A stretch of 43,774 nt of DNA from an uncultured Oscillospiraceae bacterium. Lineage in GTDB: Bacteria; Bacillota; Clostridia; Oscillospirales; Oscillospiraceae. A program made the position numbers and the translations under genes. Shown here piece by piece: positions 29,943-37,425 of the stretch; the first letter of the stretch is position 1; the number at the start of each line of letters is the position of its first letter. Location: NCBI GenBank assembly GCA_910584285.1, contig CAJTYK010000015.1, positions 1-43,774 on the forward strand. The letters are read 5' to 3'. A model generated the notes under the pieces. The model did not search any database. It was not told where the DNA came from and worked only from the letters and a program-made list of their open reading frames with translations.

Positions 29943-30845
29943 ATGGGAAAGGCCAAAGGTCTGGGTAAGGGGCTGGACGCCCTCATGGGGGACGCCACCA
30001 CCCTGCAAAGCCAGGAGGCGGGCTCCGTGATGCTGCCCATCTCCCAGGTGGAGCCGGGGCTGAACCAGCCCAGAAAGCGGTTTGACGACGAGGCGCTGGC
30101 GGATCTGTCCGCCTCCATTGAGGAGCATGGCATCATCCAGCCGCTGACGGTGCGGCGGCTGTCCACCGGCTACTATCAGATCATCGCCGGCGAGCGGCGG
30201 TGGCGGGCGGCTAAGCTGGCCGGCCGGAAGGAGGTGCCGGTAGTCATCATCGAGGCGGACGACCGCAAGGTGATGGAGATCGGCCTCATTGAAAACCTCC
30301 AGCGGGAGGATCTGAACCCGGTGGAGGAGGCGGAGGGCTACCTGGCCCTACTCACCGACTACGGGCTGACCCAGGAGGAGCTGGCCCGGCGGATGGGCAA
30401 GTCCCGGCCCGCCATTGCCAACGCCCTGCGGCTCACCGCCCTGCCCCCCGCCGTGCGGGAGCTGCTGGTGGAGGGGAAGCTGTCCGCCGGCCACGGCAGG
30501 GCCATCCTCATGGTGGAGGGAGAGCAGGCCCAGGCCGCCTTCGCCCAAAAAATTGTGGACGAGGGTATGAGCGTCCGGCAGGCGGAGAGCGCCGCCAAGC
30601 ACTTCACCCTGGAGCCCCCAAAGGAGAAAAAGCCCAAGCCCGCCGACGAGAACCGCCTGTATATTGAGAGCGCCCAAAAGGATCTGTCCCAGCGGCTGGG
30701 CCGGAAAGTCACCATCTCCAACGGGCGGAAAAAGGGGAAGCTGGAGCTGGAATATTATAATGTGGACGACCTGAACGACCTGCTGGAGCAGCTGGCCCAG
30801 CTCAAGCCCGCCCAGCAGCCGGAGAAAGGGGGCGTTGAAGCGTGA
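29943..30845 (+). CDS. parB: ParB/Spo0J chromosome partitioning protein
   Basis: A 300-residue ParB. The N-terminal KGLGKGLDALMG motif activates ParA; the CTPase/clamp domain has LPISQVEPGLNQPRKRFDDEAL, EEHGIIQPLTVR, YYQIIAGERRWRAAKLAG and LIENLQREDLNPVEEAEGY; the helix-turn-helix is LTQEELARRMGKSRPAIANALRL; the C-terminal dimerisation part ends ELEYYNVDDLNDLLEQLAQL. It should load on the three parS sites in this window. The start is ATG 29943; a GTG at 29934 is an alternative. Its stop overlaps the next gene's GTG start by 4 nt. Confidence 0.96.
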   Translation: MGKAKGLGKGLDALMGDATTLQSQEAGSVMLPISQVEPGLNQPRKRFDDEALADLSASIEEHGIIQPLTVRRLSTGYYQIIAGERRWRAAKLAGRKEVPVVIIEADDRKVMEIGLIENLQREDLNPVEEAEGYLALLTDYGLTQEELARRMGKSRPAIANALRLTALPPAVRELLVEGKLSAGHGRAILMVEGEQAQAAFAQKIVDEGMSVRQAESAAKHFTLEPPKEKKPKPADENRLYIESAQKDLSQRLGRKVTISNGRKKGKLELEYYNVDDLNDLLEQLAQLKPAQQPEKGGVEA

Positions 30846-31621
30846 GCGACAAACACCAGTCCACCGAGCCCCGGCCCGATGTTTCACGTGAAACGCCGGA
30901 GGCGGATCTGCTGGAATCCATCCTTGACAAATCCCCGGCCGAACAAAAGGACACCCGGAATAAGCCCGCCGGGGAAGAACCGAAGGACGCGCCCGAAACG
31001 CCCCCGGAGGGCGAGGACCCCCCTTCCCCTGCTCCGGGCAAAGAGAAAAAGGCACCCCCGGCCAACAAGCGCACCTCCGTCTATCGTTATCTGCTGGTGC
31101 TGTTTGGGGCGGCGTTCATCCTGCTGCTGCTGGCCTACTTCATCCAGCAACGCAGCAGCGAGACCGCCATCAGCGACCTGCGGGACACCATGAACCTGTC
31201 CCGGGCGGAGCTGATGGAGGAGATCGACGCACTGAAGGAGGAAAAGGCGGCGCTGGAGGAGCAGGTGGCCGATCTGTCCCCCCTGCCGGACGAGCTGGAG
31301 AAGCTCCAAGAGGAGTATAACAAGCTGGAGGAGCAGCTCCAGCGGAAGGAAGACGACTTGTTGAACAGCCAGCAAGACTTCAGCACTCTGGCGGCTTTTT
31401 GCGTTCTGGAGCAGGCCCTCCGGGACAAGAATTATGAGCTGGCCGTCGAAAAAGTTCGGAGTCTGGCCCAGGCAAATCTGACCTTGGGCATCGTAAATCT
31501 GGACGCCACAGAGTATTTTTACCCCGAAGAACGGCTGGCGGAGATCATCACCCTGCTGGAGCGACGGGGGGTGCTGGATCCGGGGGAGGTTACCCTCCCC
31601 GGGCAGGAGCAGCCGGAGTAA
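30842..31621 (+). CDS. Membrane-anchored coiled-coil protein of the parAB operon (1)
   Basis: A 259-residue protein of no family I recognise. Order: cytosolic head with the motif ADLLESILDKS (residues 21-31); an acidic, Pro/Glu/Lys-rich disordered linker; one membrane segment (about 81-102, YLLVLFGAAFILLLLAYFI); a coiled coil (about 103-175, LMEEIDALKEEKAALEEQV ... LEKLQEEYNKLEEQLQRKEDDL); and a C-terminal helical domain ending LAEIITLLERRGVL. It starts at GTG 30842, overlapping parB by 4 nt, so it is coupled to ParB synthesis. A parS site encodes residues 13-18. It shares head motif and layout with the next gene. Confidence 0.8.
   Translation: MSDKHQSTEPRPDVSRETPEADLLESILDKSPAEQKDTRNKPAGEEPKDAPETPPEGEDPPSPAPGKEKKAPPANKRTSVYRYLLVLFGAAFILLLLAYFIQQRSSETAISDLRDTMNLSRAELMEEIDALKEEKAALEEQVADLSPLPDELEKLQEEYNKLEEQLQRKEDDLLNSQQDFSTLAAFCVLEQALRDKNYELAVEKVRSLAQANLTLGIVNLDATEYFYPEERLAEIITLLERRGVLDPGEVTLPGQEQPE
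30880..30895. promoter_or_regulatory. parS site 3, inside coding sequence
   Basis: TGTTTCACGTGAAACG, 15 of 16 to consensus, embedded in the reading frame of the coiled-coil gene as codons for V-S-R-E-T. The peptide here is an unstructured linker, so the DNA constraint probably dictates the residues. Confidence 0.92.
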
Positions 31622-31651
31622 TTTGGTTCAAGCGTCGGGAAAGGAGGCCCC

Positions 31652-32695
31652 ATGGACGAAAAAAAGCCGCCGGCGGACATTCTGGATGAAATCATGAACC
31701 GGTCGGAGAAACCCCTCCCCTCCCCCGTCTCCTATCCGCCCAAGTTTGACCCGCCGCCCCCAGAGGACACCCCCCCACCGCCTCCGGCAGCGAAAAGATC
31801 CCCCCTGGCGGAGCGGCTGCTGCCCTGGCTGGGCGCCCTGCTGGGCGGGGCGGTGCTGGCGGCGCTGGTGCTGGGGTTCCAGCTCTTTTCGGTGAACGCA
31901 AGGCTGGACGGGCTTCAGGCCGCCGTGGGGGAAATTAAGGCGGCGGACACCCTGCTGAATGAGAAGAAGCTGCTTCAGCGGGACATGGACACGCTCCAAA
32001 ACCAAGTAGAATCCTTAGAGGAGCAGTTGGACAGCGTCTATGAGCAATGGCGCGCTTCTATGCAGGACACCAGATTGGAACTGCGGCTTCGGCAGAGCGA
32101 ATACCTCTATTATATGGAGCGGTTCGCGGCCAGCGGGGATCTGGCCATGGCGGCGCTGGTGATAACGCTGGAGGACGGCGTGCTCCGCCCGCCGGGGGAA
32201 GACGAGCCGGAACGTATACCCAATGGCGGCACCGCGGCCCCCCCGCTGAACTCCGTCCAGCAGGAGCGGTACGACGAGGTTCGGCGGGTTTTGGAGGAGA
32301 AGGGCGTGCTGTACAGCAGCGGCATGGCCAAGCAAAACGGCACCACGCCCCTCTGGCCCTCCGGCACCGGCCCCAGTGAGAACCCGGAGACGGCAGCTCT
32401 GGGCATCCTGTGGTGCGCGCTGGATGAGTACTATGTGCAGCGTGGTCAAGACGCGGCCACGCAGTTTCTGGTGGAGACCCCCTTGTCCAATCCAGACACC
32501 GGTTGGCCGGAGCTACTCCGGAACGGGGTCAGCAAATCCACCTACAGCTTGTATGAGGGCCTTCTCTCCGAGCTGATCAGCGCCGGATGCCTCCAGCGGG
32601 CCCCCAACGGCGCGATGGGCTGGAATCCAGGCTATGACCGTCTCGATATCTACTACCCCCTGCCCTTTACCCTGCCCGGACAAACCAACGGGTAA
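31652..32695 (+). CDS. Membrane-anchored coiled-coil protein of the parAB operon (2)
   Basis: A 347-residue protein of no recognised family. The head carries ADILDEIMNRS (residues 8-18), closely like the ADLLESILDKS motif of the previous protein, then a Pro-rich linker (FDPPPPEDTPPPPPA), one membrane segment (about 56-80, LLPWLGALLGGAVLAALVLGFQLF), a coiled coil (LLNEKKLLQRDMDTLQNQVESLEEQLDSVY) and a helical C-terminal part including YDEVRRVLEEKGVL, comparable to LAEIITLLERRGVL of its neighbour. The two look like divergent tandem paralogues. aaaggagg lies 8 nt before ATG 31652. A link to origin tethering is inference from context only. Confidence 0.78.
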   Translation: MDEKKPPADILDEIMNRSEKPLPSPVSYPPKFDPPPPEDTPPPPPAAKRSPLAERLLPWLGALLGGAVLAALVLGFQLFSVNARLDGLQAAVGEIKAADTLLNEKKLLQRDMDTLQNQVESLEEQLDSVYEQWRASMQDTRLELRLRQSEYLYYMERFAASGDLAMAALVITLEDGVLRPPGEDEPERIPNGGTAAPPLNSVQQERYDEVRRVLEEKGVLYSSGMAKQNGTTPLWPSGTGPSENPETAALGILWCALDEYYVQRGQDAATQFLVETPLSNPDTGWPELLRNGVSKSTYSLYEGLLSELISAGCLQRAPNGAMGWNPGYDRLDIYYPLPFTLPGQTNG

Positions 32696-32717
32696 TCAAA
32701 CAGAAAAAGGTGATATT

Positions 32718-34019
32718 ATGTTAGACATCAAATTTGTCCGGGACAACCCGGAGATCGTCAAGGAAAACATCAGGAAGAAGTTCCAGGAGGGCAAGCTCCC
32801 CCTGGTGGATCAGGTCATCGAGCTGGATCGCCGCAACCGGGACGCCATGACCGAGGCCAACAACCTGCGCTCCGCCCGGAACACCCTGTCCAAGCAGGTG
32901 GGGATGCTCATGGGGCAGGCCAAGAAGGATCCCTCCAAGCTCCAGGAGGCGGAGGAGGCCAAGGCCAAGGTGAAGGCCAACGCCGACCGCTTAGCCGAGC
33001 TGGAGAAGCTGGAGGGGGAGCTGGCCGCCCAGATCCGGCACATCATGCTCCAGATCCCCAACATCATCGACCCCTCTGTGCCCATCGGCCCCGACGACTC
33101 CGCCAACGTGGAGGTGGAGCGGTTCGGGGAGCCGGTGGTGCCCGACTTTGAGATCCCCTACCACACCGAGATCATGGAGCGCTTCAACGGGGTGGACATG
33201 GACGCGGCGGGCCGCGTGTCCGGCGCCGGGTTCTACTACCTGATGGGGGATATTGCCCGTTTGCACGAGGCGGTGCTGGCCTACGCCCGGGATTTCATGA
33301 TCGGCAAGGGCTTCACCTTCTGCGTGCCTCCCTTCATGATCCACGGCAACGTGGTGGAGGGGGTCATGTCCCAGACCGACATGGACGCCATGATGTACAA
33401 GATCGAGGGAGAGGATCTCTACCTTATCGGCACCAGCGAGCACTCCATGATCGGCAAGTTCATCGACCAGATGATCCCCGAGGACACCCTGCCCCAGACC
33501 CTGACCTCCTACTCCCCCTGCTTCCGGAAGGAAAAGGGTTCCCACGGCATTGAGGAGCGGGGGGTGTACCGCATCCACCAGTTCGAGAAGCAGGAGATGA
33601 TCGTCGTCTGCAGGCCGGAGGACTCCATGGCGTGGTACGAGAAGATGTGGCGGTACAGCGTGGAGCTGTTCCGCTCCATGGACATCCCGGTGCGCCAGCT
33701 GGAGTGCTGCTCCGGCGATCTGGCCGACCTGAAGGTGAAGTCCTGCGACATCGAGGCGTGGAGCCCCCGGCAGAAGAAGTATTTCGAGGTGTGCTCCTGC
33801 TCCAACCTGGGCGACGCCCAGGCCCGCCGCCTGAAAATGCGCGTCCGGAGCGAGGGGGGCACCTACCTGCCCCACACCCTGAACAACACCGTGGCCGCGC
33901 CTCCCCGTATGCTCATCGCCCTGCTGGAAAATAACCTTCAGGCCGACGGCTCGGTGAAGATCCCTGCGGTGCTCCAGCCCTACATGGGCGGCACCCAGGT
34001 GCTGATCCCGAAAAAGTGA
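32718..34019 (+). CDS. serS: Seryl-tRNA synthetase
   Basis: A 433-residue class II synthetase. The N-terminal coiled-coil arm that grips the tRNA-Ser long variable arm spans about residues 25-105 (RRNRDAMTEANNLRSARNTLSKQVGMLMGQAKK). The catalytic core has motif 2 CFRKEKGSHGIEERGVYRIHQFEKQE and motif 3 AAPPRMLIALLENN, plus TSEHSMIG for serine/ATP. The VYRIHQF and APPRML versions differ from the commonest bacterial RGL.R.HQF and A.GRTL.A, but key Arg and Glu residues are kept. aaaaaggtgat is close before ATG 32718. serS lies near oriC in several Firmicutes, consistent with parAB here. Confidence 0.95.
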   Translation: MLDIKFVRDNPEIVKENIRKKFQEGKLPLVDQVIELDRRNRDAMTEANNLRSARNTLSKQVGMLMGQAKKDPSKLQEAEEAKAKVKANADRLAELEKLEGELAAQIRHIMLQIPNIIDPSVPIGPDDSANVEVERFGEPVVPDFEIPYHTEIMERFNGVDMDAAGRVSGAGFYYLMGDIARLHEAVLAYARDFMIGKGFTFCVPPFMIHGNVVEGVMSQTDMDAMMYKIEGEDLYLIGTSEHSMIGKFIDQMIPEDTLPQTLTSYSPCFRKEKGSHGIEERGVYRIHQFEKQEMIVVCRPEDSMAWYEKMWRYSVELFRSMDIPVRQLECCSGDLADLKVKSCDIEAWSPRQKKYFEVCSCSNLGDAQARRLKMRVRSEGGTYLPHTLNNTVAAPPRMLIALLENNLQADGSVKIPAVLQPYMGGTQVLIPKK

Positions 34020-34101
34020 GCGACCCACCGCATATTCTTATAGGGGCGGGTTCCCCCTGGCCCTATCCGTCCGGAACACTAATTTTTAAGGAGAGATTCC
34101 C

Positions 34102-34512
34102 ATGAAAGCATTCTGGAAAGCCCTTGGCGTCGCCGCCCTGGCCGCCCTTGTCCCCGTCCGCTACCGGAAGAATGAGGAGACCGGCAAACAGACCTTCCAG
34201 TCCCTGCTGCTCTCGGTGGATGTAGACACCAACCAGGAGAGCAAGACCGTCGATATCGGCGTCAACCTGGGCGAGGGCGTGCTTACCGATCTGGGCCGCA
34301 AGCTGGCCGGGGCCGTCCGGGAGTCGGAGATGTTCACCGACGATCCCGCCGAGGCCGCCCTGGATCCGGAGGAGCTTCAGACTGTGGCCGATGACCTCCA
34401 GGCCGCCGCCGACGAGGCCCAGGCGGCCGCCGACGAGCTACAGGCCGCCGCGGATGAGGCCCAGGCCGCTGCCGACGAGGCCACCGCCGACGATTTCGAT
34501 CCGGAATTTTAG
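34102..34512 (+). CDS. Small protein with QAAADE heptad repeats
   Basis: A 136-residue protein of unknown function. It has a short hydrophobic N-terminus (FWKALGVAALAALVPV), a beta-rich middle (QTFQSLLLSVDVDTNQESKTVDIGVNLG), and a C-terminal tail of about five 7-residue units of the type (L/A)QAAADE, encoded by 21-nt repeats at about 34396-34482, predicted to form an alanine-rich acidic helix. aaggagag (34089-34096) lies 5 nt before ATG 34102. It precedes mscL by 11 nt. Between serS and this gene (34039-34066) lies a degenerate TAGGGGCG-type inverted repeat. Confidence 0.75.
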   Translation: MKAFWKALGVAALAALVPVRYRKNEETGKQTFQSLLLSVDVDTNQESKTVDIGVNLGEGVLTDLGRKLAGAVRESEMFTDDPAEAALDPEELQTVADDLQAAADEAQAAADELQAAADEAQAAADEATADDFDPEF

Positions 34513-34523
34513 GGAGGGGCCCC

Positions 34524-34958
34524 ATGAAGAAATTCTTTCACGAATTCAAGGAGTTCATCAGCAAGGGCAACGTGCTGGGGCTGGCGGTGGGCGTGATCAT
34601 CGGCGGCGCCTTCTCCACCATCACCACCTCCCTGACCAACGATATCATCATGCCCATCGTGTCCATCTTCCTGGGTGGGGTGGACTTCTCTGCCATGAGC
34701 GTGGCCCTGCCCACCTTTCACGCGGTGGCGGCCGACGCACCCCCCAACACCCTGAACTACGGCAGTTTTATTTCTGCCGTCATCAACTTTCTGATCCTGG
34801 CCCTGGTAGTGTTCTGCATCGTTAAGGCGGTGAACCGGGTCATGGACGCCGCCAAAAAGAAGGAGGAGGACGCGCCCCCTCCCCCGCCGGAGCCCTCCAA
34901 CGAGGAAAAGCTGCTCACCGAGATCCGGGATCTCTTGAAGGAGAAAGGAAATGGCTGA
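34524..34958 (+). CDS. mscL: Large-conductance mechanosensitive channel
   Basis: A 144-residue MscL, a homopentameric inner-membrane channel that opens under hypo-osmotic stress. The N-terminal amphipathic helix MKKFFHEFKEFISKGN leads into TM1 (VLGLAVGVIIGGAFSTITTSLTNDIIMPIV), a periplasmic loop, TM2 (FISAVINFLILALVVFCIVKAVN), and a charged C-terminal helix (EEKLLTEIRDLLKEK) that bundles in the cytosol; an acidic Pro-rich stretch PPPPPEP precedes that helix. agggagggg lies about 8 nt before ATG. It overlaps the next gene by 8 nt. Confidence 0.96.
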   Translation: MKKFFHEFKEFISKGNVLGLAVGVIIGGAFSTITTSLTNDIIMPIVSIFLGGVDFSAMSVALPTFHAVAADAPPNTLNYGSFISAVINFLILALVVFCIVKAVNRVMDAAKKKEEDAPPPPPEPSNEEKLLTEIRDLLKEKGNG

Positions 34959-35298
34959 TCCCAATACCGGCGACGCCCCCCGGCAGGAAAGCAGTTATAC
35001 CCCCGCCTCCTTTGAGAAGCGGGCCGCCGCCTGGATGGGCATTGTGTACGTGCTCATGACCTCCTTTGTGATCACCTTCGCCATCTACACCGGCGGGCGG
35101 GAGCTACCCGGCACCTTTCCCCTGTTTCTGGTGCCCGTATCCATCACCCTCGCCGTGGTGCTCGTCCGGCGGATGAAGCTGGGGATCTGCCCCGGAGGTA
35201 TCCCGGGTGGTGTGCTGGGGCTGATCCTGTGCGCCGCCGGGGTGGGGCTGGGGCTGGCATTGGGCCTGCCCGCCCTGCTGGCCGCTCTGGGGGTATGA
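34951..35298 (+). CDS. Small integral membrane protein, unknown family
   Basis: A 115-residue protein with about three hydrophobic helices (AWMGIVYVLMTSFVITFAIYTG; LFLVPVSITLAVVLV; VLGLILCAAGVGLGLALGLPALLAAL) after a short polar head. I do not recognise a family. The start overlaps the end of mscL by 8 nt and the stop is 3 nt before rsmG, so it is co-translated between them. A role related to MscL or the envelope is possible but unsupported. Confidence 0.7.
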   Translation: MADPNTGDAPRQESSYTPASFEKRAAAWMGIVYVLMTSFVITFAIYTGGRELPGTFPLFLVPVSITLAVVLVRRMKLGICPGGIPGGVLGLILCAAGVGLGLALGLPALLAALGV

Positions 35299-35301
35299 CA
35301 A

Positions 35302-36036
35302 ATGGAAGCGCTGATACAAACCGGCCTGGCCCAGCTGGGTCAGGCCGGACGCGTCCCCCAGGAGGCCCCCGCCCTGCTGGCCCGGTACGGGGCGCTGCTG
35401 GTGGAAAAGAATCGGGTGATGAACCTCACCGCCATCACCGAGCCCCAGGACGTGGCCACCCTGCATATGCTGGACTGCGCCGCCCTGCTGAACTGCGCCG
35501 ATTTTGAGGGCAAAACCCTCATCGACGTGGGCACCGGGGCGGGGTTTCCTGGCGTGCCCCTGGCTGTGCTGGCCCCTTCCCTGAGGGTCACCCTGCTGGA
35601 CTCGCTGAACAAGCGGGTGGAATGGCTGGGGGAAACCTGTAAAGTCCTTAACCTTGCCAACGCTTGCGCCCTCCAGGCCCGGGCGGAGGAGGCGGGCCGG
35701 GATCCGGCACATCGGGAGCAATTTGACTTCGCCGCCGCCCGGGCGGTGGCCGACCTGCGGGTGCTGGCGGAGCTGTGCCTGCCCTTTGTCAAGGTGGGGG
35801 GCTGGTTTCTGGCCATGAAGGGGACGGACTGCGGCCGGGAGCTGGAGCAGGCCGGGCCGCTGATCCAGGCTCTGGGCGGACAGCTGGCAGGAGTGGAGGA
35901 CTACGCCATCCCCCACACTCAGGTGACCCACCGGGTGGTGCGGATCGAGAAAATCGCGGCCACCCCGTCTCAATACCCCCGGCGATGGGCAAAAATTCAA
36001 AAGGAGGGGCAAAAGGCGGCCTCCGCACCTCGGTGA
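35302..36036 (+). CDS. rsmG: 16S rRNA (guanine(527)-N7)-methyltransferase
   Basis: A 244-residue RsmG (GidB) that methylates G527 of 16S rRNA using SAM. The SAM-binding motif is TLIDVGTGAGFPGVPLAVL, with LLDSLNKRVEWLGE and the family signature AAARAVADLRVLAELCLPFVKVGGWFLAMKG following. The C-terminus YPRRWAKIQKEG is typical. It usually sits with mnmEG near the origin; here those are absent but parAB is 5 kb upstream. A short extension after IQKEG is present. Confidence 0.95.
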   Translation: MEALIQTGLAQLGQAGRVPQEAPALLARYGALLVEKNRVMNLTAITEPQDVATLHMLDCAALLNCADFEGKTLIDVGTGAGFPGVPLAVLAPSLRVTLLDSLNKRVEWLGETCKVLNLANACALQARAEEAGRDPAHREQFDFAAARAVADLRVLAELCLPFVKVGGWFLAMKGTDCGRELEQAGPLIQALGGQLAGVEDYAIPHTQVTHRVVRIEKIAATPSQYPRRWAKIQKEGQKAASAPR

Positions 36037-36049
36037 GGGGCGGTTCACC
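36032..36049 (+). terminator. Weak terminator-like hairpin at the rsmG end
   Basis: GGTGA (36032-36036, including the stop codon) pairs with TCACC (36045-36049), followed by CTTTTG. The stem is short. Confidence 0.35.
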
Positions 36050-36117
36050 CTTTTGCAACTCGCAGATCGCAATTTCCCAAAAAACCGCCGTTTTTGAAAA
36101 TTCTATTCAAAAATTTG

Positions 36118-36146
36118 TTGTCATTTTCCCGTATTTGTGGTATGCT
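36118..36146 (+). promoter_or_regulatory. Sigma-A promoter of the MinD-like gene
   Basis: TTGTCA (36118-36123), 17-nt spacer, TATGCT (36141-36146) in an AT-rich gap, 32 nt before the gene start. Confidence 0.7.
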
Positions 36147-36177
36147 TTGCATAGCGCATTTGAAAGGAGGAGACCCC

Positions 36178-36909
36178 ATGGGATGCGCCCTCATGATCAC
36201 ATCGGGAAAGGGCGGCACGGGGAAAACCTCCCTCACCGCGGGGGTTGCCTCCTGCCTGGCCGCCCTGGGCCGCCGGGTGCTGTGCGTCGACCTGGACGTG
36301 GGCCTGCGTAACCTGGATCTGGTGCTGGGCCTATCCGACCGGGCGGTAATGGACTTCTCTGACGTGATGGCCTACCGCTGCTCCCTGCTGTCCGCCGCGG
36401 TGGAGCAGCCCGAAATTAAGGGCCTGTTCCTGCTCACCGCCCCCTTGGACGGGGACGGCTTGGACTCCCAGCGGTTCCGGGAGCTGGTGGACGAGGCGAA
36501 GGACGCCTTTGATTACGTGTTCATGGATTCCCCGGCGGGCTTAGGCGTGGGCTTCCAGTTGGCCCGGGCCGCAGCCGACCGAGCCATTGTGGTGTCTGCC
36601 GTGGATCCCGCCGCCCTGCGGGACGCCCAGCGGGCGGTGGCGGAGCTCCACGATCTGCCCCAGCTTCACCTGGTGATGAACCGGGTGCAGCCCCGGCTCA
36701 TCCGGAAGCTGCGCACCTCCATCGACAACGCCATGGATGCGGCGGGCCTGCCCCTCTTGGGCGTGGTGCCCGAGGACGCCGCCGTCACCCTGTCCGCCGC
36801 CGCAGGGGTCCCGCTGGTGCTGGCCTCCCACAGGCGGGCGGCCCACGCCTACCTCAACATCTCCAAACGAATTTTGGGCCAGCGCGTGCCCCTGCTGCGC
36901 ATCCGCTGA
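36178..36909 (+). CDS. MinD/ParA-family P-loop ATPase
   Basis: A 243-residue MinD-like ATPase. The deviant Walker A box is TSGKGGTGKTSLTAG (residues about 8-22), with CVDLDVGLRNLDLVLGL (Walker A', MinD-type) and YVFMDSPAGLG (Walker B). The C-terminus, ISKRILGQRVPLLRIR, could be an amphipathic membrane helix as in MinD. No minC, minE or divIVA lies nearby, so it may be the division-site MinD of this organism or a stand-alone paralogue. aaaggagg lies 7 nt before ATG 36178; the open frame upstream to 36094 crosses the promoter. Confidence 0.88.
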   Translation: MGCALMITSGKGGTGKTSLTAGVASCLAALGRRVLCVDLDVGLRNLDLVLGLSDRAVMDFSDVMAYRCSLLSAAVEQPEIKGLFLLTAPLDGDGLDSQRFRELVDEAKDAFDYVFMDSPAGLGVGFQLARAAADRAIVVSAVDPAALRDAQRAVAELHDLPQLHLVMNRVQPRLIRKLRTSIDNAMDAAGLPLLGVVPEDAAVTLSAAAGVPLVLASHRRAAHAYLNISKRILGQRVPLLRIR

Positions 36910-36999
36910 CTTGAAATATTCCCCTGCGATTGTCCGCCACAACACCACGCCTGAGAGCCGCAGCAGGGCGCTCAGCACCTCTGGGAAAGGAAGGGTTTC

Positions 37000-37413
37000 A
37001 TGAACATCGCGCTGATGAGCCACGACAACAAAAAGGAATTGATGGTGCAGTTCTGCATTGCCTACTGCGGCATCCTGTCCAAGCACACGGTCTGCGCCAC
37101 CCACGACACCGGCAGTCAGGTTGCCGAGGCCACCGGCCTGCCCGTACAGCTGTTCCTGGCCCATGCCCAGGGGGGGAGCCAGCAGATCGGCGCCCGGATC
37201 GCCTACGACGAGATCGACATGGTGCTGTTCTTCAACGATCCCAACTCAGAGGATCTGGACAAGGATCTCCACTATATCAACAACCTGTGCGATCAGCACA
37301 ACGTGCCCATGGCCACCAACGCCGCCACCGCAGAAATGCTCATCCACGGGCTGGCCCGGGGCGACCTGGACTGGCGGGAGATCATCAAGCCCACCAAGCC
37401 TTTGAAAGTATAA
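37000..37413 (+). CDS. Methylglyoxal synthase-like protein with altered active site
   Basis: A 137-residue protein that aligns end to end with MgsA, which converts dihydroxyacetone phosphate to methylglyoxal. It keeps MSHDNKKELMVQF with H8/D9. The phosphate-binding ATGTTG is replaced by ATHDTG (residues 33-38), the SGPxGGDQQ block reads AHAQGGSQQ, so the catalytic Asp (E. coli D71) is S60, and the PHEPD segment containing the E. coli H98/D101 region is shortened to NSEDLDKD. Canonical catalysis is therefore doubtful; a binding or regulatory role is possible. aaaggaaggg lies about 6 nt before ATG 37000. It sits between the MinD-like gene and hisS. Confidence 0.82.
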   Translation: MNIALMSHDNKKELMVQFCIAYCGILSKHTVCATHDTGSQVAEATGLPVQLFLAHAQGGSQQIGARIAYDEIDMVLFFNDPNSEDLDKDLHYINNLCDQHNVPMATNAATAEMLIHGLARGDLDWREIIKPTKPLKV

Positions 37414-37425
37414 GGAGACCTGTCC

